Shown piece by piece: positions 11,144-24,067 of a stretch of DNA of 64,000 nt. The stretch comes from Taenia hydatigena (taxonomy: Eukaryota > Platyhelminthes > Cestoda > Cyclophyllidea > Taeniidae). The stretch's first letter is position 1, and every line of letters starts with the position of its first letter. The notes beneath the pieces are model-generated. The model saw nothing but the letters and a program-made list of their open reading frames with translations. It made no database searches and had not been told where the DNA came from. The translations under genes were made by a program, and so were the position numbers. The stretch lies in assembly GCA_036345935.2 (NCBI GenBank), contig JADWOT020000004.1:9276179-9340178 (forward strand). The letters are read 5' to 3'.

Positions 11144-11453
11144 TTGCTGACGCACATATTAGTAGCATTGGGTGCAAAAAGCGATTCTGCCACTTTGCAA
11201 CTGCACTGGGTGCCTACGTTCTGCCTGGTTGCCACACCGTCGACGCCGTCGTCGTCATCGCAGCATTTGAGCAACCCAGCTATGGTTAATTCAATCAAAT
11301 AATGAGGTACTTATTTATTACTTGAGCAACTGTTCGATTGCATTTTGATGCCTTGCGTTCACTTCTGAATTCACGTGGCCCGCGTCTTCTATTATTCCCA
11401 CTCCTCTTCCTCCCACCACCCAGGCGTCATTGTGCATGAATTGACACACTCTC

Positions 11454-11493
<40 letters not shown>

Positions 11494-11841
11494 CCCGTGC
11501 CAAATTAAAGAGCAAGTGGATCAAAGTCTTTTATCTCTTCTATCATAAATACACAACTGATGAAGCGAATGTCTTATTATAATATGAAGGAGATGGTGTC
11601 ACACAACTCAACGACCATAAGACAGAGTCGGGATGTGGTATTGAATGCTTCGAAGTGGCCGGTGGAGAAGGAGCTCAAATCGACAGTAAGGTGGATTCTG
11701 TGATATCACCGGCATCCTGGCGCCTACTAAGTGATAAGTGAGATAAGGCGTTCGTCTGATGAACAAAAGAGATGTATTTGAACAAAAAAGGAGAAGAAGA
11801 ACGAGAATAAGAAAGGTGGTATGTGGGTTGCCAAAGAAGCC

Positions 11842-12107
11842 AGGAAGCTGTCTGACACAAAGCACCTCAGACGACGAATGTTCATGTGGAAGCAGAGGAA
11901 GTGGGACAGAATGGGCAGGGTGGGCAGTGTGGGCGGAGAGGGAACTCGCAAGCAGTCGCATCTGATGTGAGGTTTGGTGGATTGCAACGGATACTGCAAG
12001 TCGTGGCTGACGGTGGCGAAATGGAAGGAGCCGACGCATCAGCAGCAGACGTCCACGGCACGACCGAAGGTCCAGATGAATGCGAATGGGAGGAAGCGGA
12101 GGGGTGA
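11842..12107 (+). pseudogene. Inverted relic of the low-complexity gene's second exon (A2)
   Basis: A2 counterpart of 5670-5950. The 73-codon frame from 11886 is preserved with two replacements. The altered acceptor (tatgtgg) is shared with A1, so the relic predates palindrome A. Confidence 0.5.
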
Positions 12108-12790
12108 GATGTGAACACGAAAGAAGGAAGGGAGACGGTGGAAGACAAGCAGCTACTCGAGGAAGAAGAAGAAGGGAGAAAGGAAGGCGTGAAGGAAGGA
12201 AGGCGGGGAGGGAGGGAGAGAAACAGGGAGGGGGAAGGGAGGCAGGGAGTGAGGGAGGGAGGGAGAGAGAGAGAGAGTGAGGGGAGGCATCGGAACGGAG
12301 AAAGAAGTGAAGAACGAGGAGACATCACGCATGGCGGTGAACAACGGCATCGGCGATGGCAGCAGGGGCACAATTGTCGACTCTGACGGTGGACATGGGC
12401 GAGACATTGTTGGCACCGGGACATCTCAACCGAACACTAAATGAAAAAGGAGAGAAAAAAAATAGGAAGGTAAGAGAGACGGACGGACGGACGGACAAAC
12501 GAACGGACGGACGAACGGAAGTCCTTCGCTCTTGGCATGGGTGGAGGTCATCATCGTCATCTACCTGCTGATGCTGCTGCTACTACTACTGCTGCTGAGC
12601 CAACCGTGACAACTACAGTGTCCCTAACAACCACAACAACGACAACAACAACGCCCTTCTCCTCCTCCTCCTGCTGCTGCTGCTGCTGCTCATAGTGCAG
12701 ATGCTGCTGCATTAACAGGAAGGACAATGCTCTCACCAACTTGACTTTGTGTGAATTGGTGGTAGGCAAGAGGCACACTTTGCTCCATCA

Positions 12791-13748
12791 TCAATGCATC
12801 ATGGAGTCTGTAAACCGGTGTCGGTGTCGGTGTCGGTGTGGGTGTTGGTGAGGTGGTCCCTTGTGTTGTTGGTGCCACGCGAGTCCACCGATTGCGTTGG
12901 TGAAGAGCCGACGCCACCTGCCGCTGCGCGTCTTCTTTGCTTTGCCGTGTACGTGGTGACCGCTCTCCATGATGACATTGTGCGTCCTCTCCTTCTTCAC
13001 CTCCTTCTCCATTCTCCCGTCCTCCTCCTGCTCGTTCTCCTCGCGCTGCCCATCCCGCACCTGCGCCTGCTCCCGCTCACGCTCCACCCGCTCCTCTCGC
13101 TCCACTCGCACCTCCTCCTCTTCCTGCTGCCCGTTCTCGTCCCTCTTCGAACGGCTCTTTGTCTCCATCCGTCTTCTCATCCTCCTCCTCCTCCTCCTTT
13201 CAGCGCAAAGGCCCTTCGCGCTATCCACACCACCACCTCCTCCTCCTTCTTCCCTCCATTCGTACTCATCCGGAAGGTCGGTAACACCGTAGGTCGTGTC
13301 TGCGGCGCCAGTATCTCCTTCCGTTTCTGCCGACCGTCGCTGCCGCCTCCGCATCGAATGACTTGGAGGCGGGGCGAAGAATTGCAGTATCTGTTGGAAC
13401 CTCACCAGCTTCGCATCAGATGCGCCAGTCGAGCTCTGCATCTCCTCCACCTGCTCTACCTGCTCCACTTGCTCCACCCGCTCTTCTTCCACATGAACAT
13501 TTGTCTGAAGTGCTTTGTGAGAGACAGCCTGTTGGCGTCTTTGGCAACCTGCATGACAATGAGGTTAGTAGAGGTGTGTGTGAAGGCGAGCACCTACCTC
13601 TCCTCGTGGACACTGCTTGCGCCATGTCCACGAGGGTCCACGAGAGAAAGAAAAAGCGCAAACGGAAAAAACCAAAGTGACCGAAAAACCAAAGCGAAAT
13701 ATAGACTAACAGAAAGAGCATTTCTGCATACAGCCGATTCGCAAACAT
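12791..13748 (-). CDS. Two-exon gene, A2 copy
   Basis: Exons are 13748-13598 and 13548-12791, with a 49-nt intron at 13597-13549 bearing the same donor, branch-like and acceptor sequences as A1. The predicted protein is 302 residues, one more than A1. The extra codon lies in the Gly run after the EYEWREE block. Confidence 0.45.
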
Positions 13749-14749
13749 TGTAGTGGCGGTATGCTTGAGTGTGTGACACGATCAATGGATTCAATCGATA
13801 GCCTCACCATTTGAAAGTCAGCAGCGCTTTCTGTGTGGTGACTGCACTGCCATTACGCTAAATTGTGGTGCATGTTGGCGGCTAATGATGATAATTATTG
13901 CTGGCACGACTGGAACGATGGGCTGCTTTGTGGCGTAGGTGAGGTGTAGGTGCGTTGAATGTGCTTGTGGAAGTGATAGCAACCACCCACAACGATGAGG
14001 CTGTACTGTCGCCTCACAATGCCAGTGAGCTGGAAATGCGAGTGGAATAAAAGTGTTACTCAAATGACTTTAGTAGTGGGTTTATGTTACTGCGTGTGAC
14101 GGGAAGACGGGTGTGAGTGTTGAAGGCATTTATGCAGCACATCCAGTATGTGCATTTTCGATGGTGGTGGTAAGGAAAGAACCAACACATGTTACACCGG
14201 TGGGACAGCAGGCTTGCTTTTCGAAGAAGAGAAGGAAAGAGAAACGGGGGATGGAAGAAATAAAGGGAGGAAGAAGTGGCTAGATGTGTCACACATGCGA
14301 GACGGTGGTTGGTAGCCGTAAGATAGAATGATAAAGTGGTGAAAATAGTTCTCGTTGAACTTAAGTTGGTTCATTTGAAGGAGTAACTTCTGCTTTGAGT
14401 CATTGCCTTATTAGTAGGGCTGTCCTTTTGATGAGCCTCCATATCTGCCATAAGGTGTTCCACTCAGTCGCCACAATCGTGCCAATACGTGAGGCCTCTC
14501 ATTGTCAGCACTGTGGTTCCTTTCATGAGGGACATTATTATTCGCCCTGTGGGGAGGAACATACTCCCGTTAAGTGAACTAAAGTATTTTCAAATTGATG
14601 AATTGAGCAATGGCTTTTTCAAGCAGAGTTATTGTAGTTCAATTGCATGATTTGCTCATCGGTAGAAGAATTAACTGCGTCTATTTATTCGACCACGTTC
14701 AGAAGTGAGTATTAAGTTTGGACGATAGCAAAAGCCCATCGGGACACCT

Positions 14750-15013
14750 ATGGAAGATCTTGCATGGTATACGCAAATCATTCCTCACATGATCAGCATG
14801 AGCTCTGTACTCGCAAAGCGTGAGATCGTGACTGACTCTAACCCATCTGTTTTTTCTCTTCGCATTCATCTGCCATCTCATCTCTGCCATCGCTGTGGCG
14901 ATTGGCTCGGCTGTGCCAAGGCTAAAGACAAATGCCTCCGACGTGCCAGGCCTTTGCGGCCATGTTGGTGGGAGCGAAGTGTACGAAAACAAGCGATGGC
15001 AGTGAGTGAGTGA
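14750..15013 (+). CDS. 87-residue Cys-rich small ORF, A2 copy
   Basis: Intact counterpart of 2770-3033 with identical length, ATG and Cys spacing. The complementary frame (15043 to 14699) is open for 114 codons here. Confidence 0.35.
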   Translation: MEDLAWYTQIIPHMISMSSVLAKREIVTDSNPSVFSLRIHLPSHLCHRCGDWLGCAKAKDKCLRRARPLRPCWWERSVRKQAMAVSE

Positions 15014-15933
15014 GGGTGTTTTATTACACCTGAGTCGCGTCATCTTCTAGCAACAACTCAATGAGTTCTTGTCCAGTAATTGTTCTTTTTCATTATTGAC
15101 CACTTGTTTCAAATTAGCTGAACTAGTCTGCACCATGCCATCTCCATGCGGTACAGCAATGTTGAATGTGTCGTAGCAACCTCGCGACTTCCAGAAATTA
15201 GCGCATTTTAACATCAAACAAGGTTAGCAACTGCAGTGTAGTCAGAAAAGTGGAAAAACGATGGTGTCGCAGCAATGTATAATTATATGGCTTAACTCCC
15301 TCCCCACCTTATTCCTCCTCCCTCTTTCCTCCCTCCATTCAAACATATTAAACCCCCACGAGCGAAACAAAAATACTTCATTGTTTCCCTTTCTCCCTAT
15401 AATGTTATGTGTCATTCACATTCATCTTCAATTCATCTTCTTAACCTGATGATAGCCACCCAATCCTTTTGTGTAGCATTCTATGACAAGAGGATTTTCA
15501 CTCTTTGCACACGCATGCCTAATTTCTTCTATTGTTTCTGCATTTCTAATTCTTACGCTTTTTATTTACTACATTCTGATTTCTCTACAATGCCTCAAAG
15601 TGAATGCATTGTTTGTTTGATTGCCGGTTTCGGCTACGGTGACTTGGGTGACCATGTTGCTCCAAACGGGCGAGCTGGCCTTTGGACCACGCCACCGGTC
15701 TCTACACTCTGCTTGCTGAATATATATACATTCTATTTAAGTATTATGCCCTCTTTTGCTTTTAATGAAGTCTTGGAACGCTGCATCACATTTGTTGCAC
15801 ATATTGAAATTGCCCAACCGCTTTCCAGTTAGTGTTCCACAACCAAGAACAACTTATTGCTGTGTTTTAGCATCCCTATTCTTGAGCCCCATTTGCTTTT
15901 TGTCAACTACTTTTCCTTTGCCATCGAGACCTA

Positions 15934-16095
15934 TCAGCGTGGTTTTACGACGTTCTCATGGTCGTCGCCGTTGTCGCCTTGTGAGGCAAAACCTCTCCAC
16001 AATGCAGCATTACGAGGAAACATTAACTCATTCTTAGATAGCTCGAACGAGTTTGTTTTCTCTAGGCCCCGTAGATTACATTTACGTGTCGCCAT
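15934..16095 (-). CDS. 53-residue small ORF, A2 copy
   Basis: Intact counterpart of the ORF at 1701-1862. It starts MATRKCNLRG, sharing the T, K and E/S changes with the A3 copy. The TGATG overlap at its end is preserved. Confidence 0.35.
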   Translation of the reverse strand: MATRKCNLRGLEKTNSFELSKNELMFPRNAALWRGFASQGDNGDDHENVVKPR

Positions 16096-17000
16096 ATTAT
16101 GCAACAATACAATGTCACGTATTTATTTGAGAAGTAACTTGCGCGAAGCTCTACCACACAAATAATGAGGCTAATTTTTAAGCGAAACTATCGTTATCCT
16201 TGCCAAAACAAATTTCATTTCATTTCCATCGTGACAAGTCTGACATAAAGAACATTTCATGTTATTTCTGATTTGATATTTCCACCACATGCCTACATCA
16301 GAACATGCAGGCCAACAGTCCAGCATAACTTGCCAAAGGTATAAGATACAAAAGACTGCAGACACACCAACAGATGTTATTGAAAGGCGTTGGACAAACC
16401 AATCTCCCACAATAATCTCCATCCCGTCTGTATGTTCCATCAGCGTTTCATTCAACTCCGCATAGTTGCCCTGTGGTGGCAATAGCTACCACGTCTGCTT
16501 AAGGGAACCGCGTGATGGAATGACAACACAACTACCATTTGGAACGCATTGCAGAGGAGATGGTGTTATGGGATTAATCAAGCAGCATGGAGCCTTCCCT
16601 CCCTTCTCGCCTACTTAGTATACATGCCCATGTGCAGAGCGGTTGGAGGCATCTTATCTTCTTTCTTACACAAAAATCCCCCTTTCTGCTTCACACCCAC
16701 CGACCCAATTACCCACTTCTTACACATTCTGCACCTCCTGAAGCCATTCTTAAGGCTAAGTGACAGCATGCCACTCCTCCTAAAGACTCATGACACCTCC
16801 AACAGTAGGCAATCTACTTCAAAATGCACTTATTACCTGTACAGCCAACAATTATCTGCCACCCAACATCCTGAAGCAAATAAGTTATGGCTAGCGAACC
16901 TTCAATCCACAATTGAACATATCTATCACCAATTCATACATAGGTACTGCAGTTGATGATTCACTCAACACTATCTCCATCAATTTAAATATATTTTAGA

Positions 17001-17551
17001 ATGGTTTTAGAATGCTTAAGGATGAAGGCATCGACTAGGAAGGTGCTCATAGATCAAATGGGTAGGGCAATCCAAACATTGTCCTCATTACACTCGCACT
17101 ACGGTAACTCGTTTGTTGACGAGAATGCACGATTTCATTTAAACACGCTCCAAGTTTTGCAGCACAACTTGTGCTTTGTGCATCCCCAGCAATTCGAGGG
17201 TTTTGAATCACTCATGCAGCACCACATGGAAGCGCACACTGGTGAGTTTGTAGATGTTTTAGTCCAGTTAGCTAAAAATATATTATTGCTTAAGCATGCT
17301 TCAGTGGGCATAGAAGCTTCCCCAGAATTCATACCTTGTTGTGATATGTTGCAGGTCAAAATAGGGAGTCATCTGATGCACACTACTACCGCATGGAATG
17401 TTATGGGGACTGTCCAACATGGGATACACTGAGAGACCACATCCGCTTAAGCCGTCCTTGTACGTTTTCCTCCATTTGTGAGACTCACTTCTTGATGACT
17501 AATTTTGCCGGTCATGCCCCTGCCTTGCAGATGTTTGGATCAAGCAGATGA
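17001..17551 (+). CDS. Two-exon Cys/His (C2H2-like) protein gene, B1 copy
   Basis: Exons are 17001-17241 and 17355-17551, with a 113-nt intron (donor ctG|gtgagt, acceptor atgttgcag). The phase-1 join restores one frame of 145 residues. The exon junction falls inside HTG after a finger-like block: C-x2-H-x12-H-x4-H-T-G (CFVH to MEAHTG). That is C2H2 spacing with the second Cys replaced by His. Exon 2 has a second Cys-rich block (CYGDC, then RDHIRL, CTFSSxC). B1 has lost about 32 nt near the end relative to B2 and B3 and stops at MFGSSR. The fold and DNA binding are inferred from spacing only. The ATG at 17001 may not be ancestral. Confidence 0.5.
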
Positions 17552-17715
17552 GCTTCGTAAGTCCCAAATGAGTTCATTTAGTGCCTTAAAGCATTTTTAG
17601 AAGAGCGATGATCACTAAGGTAAAACCAGTTGAGCTCGCACAATTTTAATGGTCCTACGACAACGGATTCGCCTTTGCGGAACTTGCTTTAGTTTGTTGA
17701 TATTGCGAGAAGCAC

Positions 17716-18015
17716 ATGAATCGCAGGGATCTGCCAGTCGAACTTCTTGAAAATGTCATGTGTTTTGGGAATCACCCTCGGTGTAAGCTCTGCTTGGCTA
17801 CGCTTCGATTCCGTTTAACGTGCTATCTTCTATCGCCTTCCTTGGGCAATCGTTTGGGCATATGCTTTAGCATAAACATTAGTGTAACCTGCGCCTATTC
17901 CGGCGTCCGATGTTCCTGCAATTTGCCACTTTCAAATGTACGGACTCTTGCTTTTCTATTCAATTATTCCTTAATGCTCTTAAGGAAACGCTTGAACATT
18001 TGTTTCACCCAGTAA
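17716..18015 (+). CDS. 99-residue Cys-containing ORF downstream of the B1 finger gene
   Basis: ATG-initiated frame beginning MNRRDLPVELLENV, with CKLC near residue 23 and a Cys-rich middle. It is open in B1 (99 codons), B2 (25666-25421, 81 codons) and B3 (60565-60269, 98 codons, where the end runs into C2). In B2 two deletions (about 28 and 14 nt) sum to 42, so the frame is restored. It may be a downstream exon of the finger gene, since an acceptor-like gcgagaag precedes it. No family is recognised. Confidence 0.35.
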   Translation: MNRRDLPVELLENVMCFGNHPRCKLCLATLRFRLTCYLLSPSLGNRLGICFSINISVTCAYSGVRCSCNLPLSNVRTLAFLFNYSLMLLRKRLNICFTQ

Positions 18016-20838
18016 GTAGAAATTCCAATGCGAAATTTGACTGGGCATCTAGCTGGATGCAAATTACACCATACAAATTCTTAACCTTTGGACCAATACA
18101 AGGCAAAGACTAATTCCTTCACATATCAATCCTTTTAATCCACGCGGGGCTGCTGCGATAGTCAGCGGGCAGCAATGCCGCTCGGTTCAAATGCTAGACT
18201 TTAAAAGGCACGCCACGTAAAGCTAGGTAAACTTTCCCCCTAGCTTTCATTCAAAAGGGAGTTCGCGTTCAATTGTAATGCAAATCCTCTTTTAGAATTT
18301 TGCCCATCCTTGGAAATTCTTGGAGTCAAATAAATAGCATAAAACTTACTTGACATAGTAGAAGATTTGTGACTTCTCACCGCCAAAATATACTTTATGT
18401 ACAAATAACTTTACTGATTGTTGGCAGCTCTCACTGAGGACTGAATTCTCACTTATAGCATGGACAACTGTAGCAAGTGCCTTTTGAATGCATGTTTTGG
18501 TAGTGAGTAGTCAGATTAGCCACCTTCGTGGCTCAGCAGAGGTCACTGATACCACGGAGAAATTAAACCCTGATTACATCCATGCTGGTGCGTTAACAAC
18601 ACGCATGTGGTGGAGTGGTTGAGTGGGAGCCTCCAGTAATAATAACATGGATCAGTCATGTAACATTTTCGTTCCCAATGCTGTCATGTCAAAATGAAGC
18701 AGGATTCTAATGTGCTTTGCATTGCGTTTCATTAAGCTAAGGATAATCTAATCAGCACGGATCAACATAACTGTACTCTGATCTTCGTAATTTTGTCTTA
18801 GTGAAGGGTGACTAGGGAGATCCGTCTCGTTCAGAAAGCTCCTCTTTCTACGTTTACTTGTAAACGCTGATAATTTTGTGCAGAATACACAAACGTGAGC
18901 TTTCAGGAATATGGTTTCGTTCTTAGTCTCACAATTTGCCCACCGCATCTAAAAATGCACGAATACATCTCCAAATGATTCCTGCGAGTTCTTAGAGGGT
19001 TGGATTGAAAAGAGTTTGTGTTTTAGAAATAAAACGGCTGTAGGATTATAGAAACCACACCGACGACGCGTTATGACGACAAACACATGAGTCTGTGGTC
19101 TGCTGATAACGCGAGCATTGCAGGACAAACCATTGGGCCTATGTTTGCACGAAACTCGGTGCCACGCAACCGCCAATTCCATTTCCTTCAGTGGCATCCA
19201 AGCACAAGTCTCCATACACAATCCTATGTGCCAATGTGCGCTCCCGGTGTGCTGATAAGGTATCTCGACTGCCCCTAAATGCTGAAGCATGCGATACACA
19301 ATGTTCGATGGAATGCATCTGTTTTAAGGAAGACAATGACTTTGTCGTTGCTCCTGCCACGTCTGCTCAGAATATGAATCCGCAGTTAAACCAATTGCAG
19401 TCAAGTTAAATGGAAATTCGCAAGTTCAGATTTGAGCACACCGAGGCTACAGAAGGAGAATTGCAATTAAGGTAAAATAATTATGTTTTAGGCAAAGCAA
19501 GTGGGAACAGAAACAAAAGAGCAAACTAAGGCGTAGTTGTATGAGCAGGTTTTGCGAATTGGAATGATTGTACAGTAGATGCTACGAGCGCTTGCTTGCC
19601 TGCAGTAGATTCCCTATCGCCCATTGAGATGCGTGCACTGACGGATTGTTCTAGCCTCTTGGAGGGCAAATTCTAGCGATTTTATTTATTATATGCGGTA
19701 TTCACAATCGCCTAGATGCGACATGCGATCTGCACGGATGTGCAGGTAGTGTGTGTCCAGTAGTGAGTGTGAACAATGAGGCCAACTAGCAATGCATGTA
19801 GGTTGTTGCGCATGCAAGTTCGTTTGCATTTGTACATCCACAATGTAATGAATCACGCCTCAATTTGGCCTTTTGCACCAAAGACAAGCGAATTCCGCAC
19901 CACAAGTAACACGGCAAGATGACGTAGAAGTAGTCAGTTCAGCTCTTACTTTCAGCCCATCCAGATGGCTGCCAGCAGCACGCTGCTGCACATTACTTCA
20001 ATTGGCATTGAAAAGCAGCGTTGCATAGACGAACCGCGTCGTCGTTACCGCCTATAGCAGCGAACACAAAACTGACGCTATGCTCACTGGTATGCATACA
20101 TGTATTCTGATTTCCAAAATTTAGATTTGTACCCCCATATTCACATACTTATGCATGATGCAAAAATACACTTCCGTATCAATGAAAACGTGCAAATATT
20201 TGACACACACTTTCATGCACAGATCTACTTAGAATTACTATCTTTAAAGGTAAACATCATTCCCACTGATGCCAAATCAAGTCTGCATAAAACATTAATT
20301 TGTCTAGCTCAAAGATTCATCTCTATCACTCGGTTATACATAAATGCACATTATTAATGCACGATGCATACCCAATGGCAATGCTACTGTTACTCAACAA
20401 AATGCCAAAATTCATCCCATCACCCCGATTACATGGGTGTGATTGCGCATCTAAAACCCGAATTCGGGTTCGTTTAAAATTAGATACGATTTTATACAAA
20501 TACCTAAATTGTTTCCTCGGGAAGCACTTTGTTTGAGGATAGTCCTGTCAGCATGCTGCTTAATGGGATGCGTCGTAGGTTATTCAGCGCCTATCTAGCC
20601 GAGCATGCATTCTTGCTGATTTCGCAGATCTGATTTATACGCAATATCTCCTTTGCCTTAGGCAGATCAGCCGCTTTAGTAAGGAAATACATGTACAACC
20701 GTGTTGCAGTGTGTTGCACACACTTGTGCAGTGTGTGGTGCGTCAGGCAGTGGGTGAAGTGATGTGGTCGTGGATGTGAAGAGGCAGGCAAATGCACTTA
20801 CCTGTTACATTGCCAGATGATACCGTGTTTTGCATAAA

Positions 20839-21122
20839 TTACACACTCATGTTATTCATGTTAACTTATGGCACCATGAACGCGTTACCGATTTATGGGA
20901 CTCCAATCACTCCAACATGCATTTTTCGCACTAGCAACCGTTTAAGATGACTAAACAATGTGAAACTGTGTCTCGAGATTCATTTAAGTAATTATTTTGC
21001 GTGTCATGGCGACATTGTTTAGTCATCTTAAACGGTTGCTAGTGCGAAAAATGCATGTTGGAGTGATTGGAGTCCCATAAATCGGTAACGCGTTCATGAC
21101 AGGAATAACATGAGTGTGTAAT
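20839..21122. repeat. Long perfect hairpin (foldback)
   Basis: Positions 20876-20961 and 21012-21097 are perfect reverse complements over 86 nt, separated by 50 nt. Weaker pairing extends outward to ttacacactcatgttattc (20839) and its complement (ending about 21122), with a 13-nt insertion in the left arm. No coding content. It could extrude as a cruciform, or be a foldback/MITE-type element. No clear target-site duplication is visible. Confidence 0.95.
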
Positions 21123-24067
21123 GTGTGCAAAACAGTCCAGTGTCTAGGCCAATATACTCATCCGCATTCACAAGCACACTTCCACTTTGATGTCAAAGAC
21201 CGCTGCAATCAGCAAGCCAATGGCAATTGGTGTGCACAAACACGCACACATGGTTGCATTACTGAGAGCGGTAGAAGTTGAGGTGTGCATGTGAAGCCAC
21301 GTGCGACCGTCGGCATAGGAGATGGGCTACTTCGTACACACTATCTGCTCTCGTGATCTCGGCTCTCTCTGCGACCCGACACCTTTGCCGCATCGCCTCA
21401 ACATTCTTCAACGCTTCGCTATTGGGTGCTACGCCGAAGTCTTCCCTCAAAATATAATCACTTCACTCCATCACTCGTTTGTCGTTGTCGTCGTGGAAGT
21501 AATGATGAGTGGGGAGGTCTCTAAATCTCAGCAATGCATAAGGCGGATGCTATATTTACTTTGTTGAACAGCCCCAGTGGTGCTAATTTAGCCACATCGC
21601 ACTCCATGTAGTGGTCATTGCAACTAGTTGCATGTCTACACCAAGCATCTACACCAAGCCCAGCTTAGTTATTGCCATTGTAAGCTACGGTCCAAACGGG
21701 TTTGTAGTTGCAATCAAACAGCCAAGGGTTGTGTCATCTTGGCATTCTAATGATGCGGTGAAGACTCCGCTGCAAGACGATGAAATGTCCATCGGGATTG
21801 CCAAGCCCTATAAATACATCAATTGGGCGAGAAAATCTAAGGAGTTTTGAAACGAAAATCCGAACTTTTACAACAAAGGTATGAAGCGTCCTGTTGAAAA
21901 ATAAACTGCGTATTGCTATAGCTTAGCAACCAAGATTGTACCTGCTAAACTGATCACATAACGTCGTAGCCCAATTCCACGCACATTTTGATTTGGTGTC
22001 AAATGATCAAACCATATCATGTTTGCCCACCTTGTATCCATTTGCCAAACTTTAAAACAGTCTGATTGCAACCGTTCAAGATTGCGTACGATATACTTGG
22101 ATTCAGCGCTCATACCGCACGCATCATGCTGGCTGTAAGGATGGCATCCGTGTCCTGTACGTGGATTTAGCTCTCATACCGCAAGCTGTTGTAGTTGGGA
22201 AACATGCGAGGTGAATGCGTCGCCTCGGTGGGATGCTAAACAGTCGCAAGTACTGCCGTCTCAACTGTGTTCAGATGTGTTTATGATCGCGTCACAGGCT
22301 GACTAGTCGTGAGGGAGGCCGATTCAACTTGTGGGAGGAAGCGTAGCATTTCTTTCATGCCCACTACAGCTTGGTGCAGGTTAAGAGAAGGCAAGGGCAA
22401 ACAGACAGTGCTAGCAGTGACGAAATCTTCGAGAAGAGCAAGATGATTGTACTAACTCTTCTTTCAGTCACTCACTCACTCAATTACTTCACTTTCACCC
22501 AAGTAGAGCGATATTTCTTTTCTTTTCAGTAACACGTATCCTTACCGCAAGGCTGTGTATCTGGGGATGCGATGCACGACGTAGCAAACAATTCTACTTT
22601 CAATGCGACTACACACCAGCTTCGATTGGCACTAAAATATGGCTTTGACTGTAATTTAACATGGTTAGGTTGCAGTTCATTCATGTTGCACTAAATACGG
22701 AACAAGACGAAGTTACGGCCAAGTGGGGTTGACAGCAGATGGACTAGCGCCATCACGAGTGTTAGTGAAATACATTAATTTGAGGTCTGCATTTTGCCAT
22801 CATGGTTGCGACTGTTAAAATAATTGACTGACAATGTGGATTCAATGCGTCCTGTGACGAGAAGTCGGTATGACAACCAATGGTGAGGTGGTGCAAGTTG
22901 GTAAATGGGATGAATAAATTTGACTTGAGGAAACAAGCCAGCATAAGTTAGGATGGAGTTGAGCACCAATCCCAAGTTTGTCGTACGAAATCTTGCACTC
23001 TTGCGATCACGCGCTTTTGAATTTTGACAGATGCAAATGTAGATGCGGAGGGAAAGGAAACGGTTTGATCGCTAGACACGAGATCAAAACGTGTGTGGCA
23101 CCAGGCTATGATGTCACATGCTCAGATGAGTATGCATGCATTGGATTGTGATTGATATCACGGTCTGAGTTTTAAGCAAAGAAAGGAGTAGATGTTTGTT
23201 AGACTTTGCATGATTGTGGGCCTATGCATACGGGTGAAACGTTACTTACGTTTATTCTGGTAGCTATGACATGCGATAGCAGTGCACATGGCGAATTGTC
23301 AGTCACTTCGCCAAATCGGCAAATCATCTTTATCTGTTGCGAGCTTACCAACGGCATGGGACATTTGGCATCGCCTCTTTGGCTGGTCACTTGTTCATTG
23401 CACCTCCGTTTCTGGTGTAGTGTGTGTGCTTCATCAATCGATTGCTCTGCTTGCACAGCTGAATTTGAATCGCTACTGCTCGCACACAATATGGGTTCGT
23501 TCCCTGTTGTCAAGGTAGCCCTTCGGTGGCTAAGTGCGCTGATATGGTGTCATCAAGAGCTTGCAGATAAATGAAGACAGAAAGATTGCCCTGATGATAT
23601 CTATGCTGGTAATTTGCAAAAAGCGTGACATTGTCACGGCTGATCATTGCAGCCCATCTAGTTGTTAGTTCGCGTGAAGTATACTGCTCCCATCATCCCT
23701 CTAGCCTTACTGTTGCAGTTTTCGAAAGCTCGGCTTGGCTTGAATTCCCGATTCGGCAATGTCGATTTCGCGCTGCCAAGTGCTTACGCGTACTCAAGAC
23801 GTGGCATTACCTCACTGCGAATGGTTCCTCCAACCTATGCAGCTGTTCTCGTATGCAAGCTGTGCACTGGCGTCTGGATGAACCTTGAGCTAAAGTATAG
23901 CAACAAACTTTACGGCGGGCTGCAATGACGATGAGTGATGAGGTCAGCAGCATTCTAGGTACTAAACCCTACGTTGGTAACTCCGAATACATTCATCGAT
24001 GTACGGCATGACGATATCCAGCGGCATGCAGGTTATGCTGAGAAGAATAGCAGGAGAGTTCCTCATC

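Larger units (their letters stand above)
10314..16954 (-). repeat. Palindrome A, right arm (A2)
   Basis: Reverse-complement copy of 778-7451. The arm stops at 16954 and is followed by about 36 bp of junction sequence and then by B1. It shares private substitutions with A3 (for example in the 53-codon ORF and the 87-codon ORF) that A1 lacks, so A2 and A3 are closer to each other outside the inner zone that A1 and A2 share. Confidence 0.95.
16991..18783 (+). repeat. Palindrome B, left arm (B1)
   Basis: Matches 24601-26436 in reverse complement, from atattttagaatg at 16991 to actgtactctgatc ending 18783. Coding-frame comparison suggests about 85-90% identity, with many small indels, so it is older than A or C. 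The outer 1 kb is closer to B3 (60250-61319) than to B2. Confidence 0.92.
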
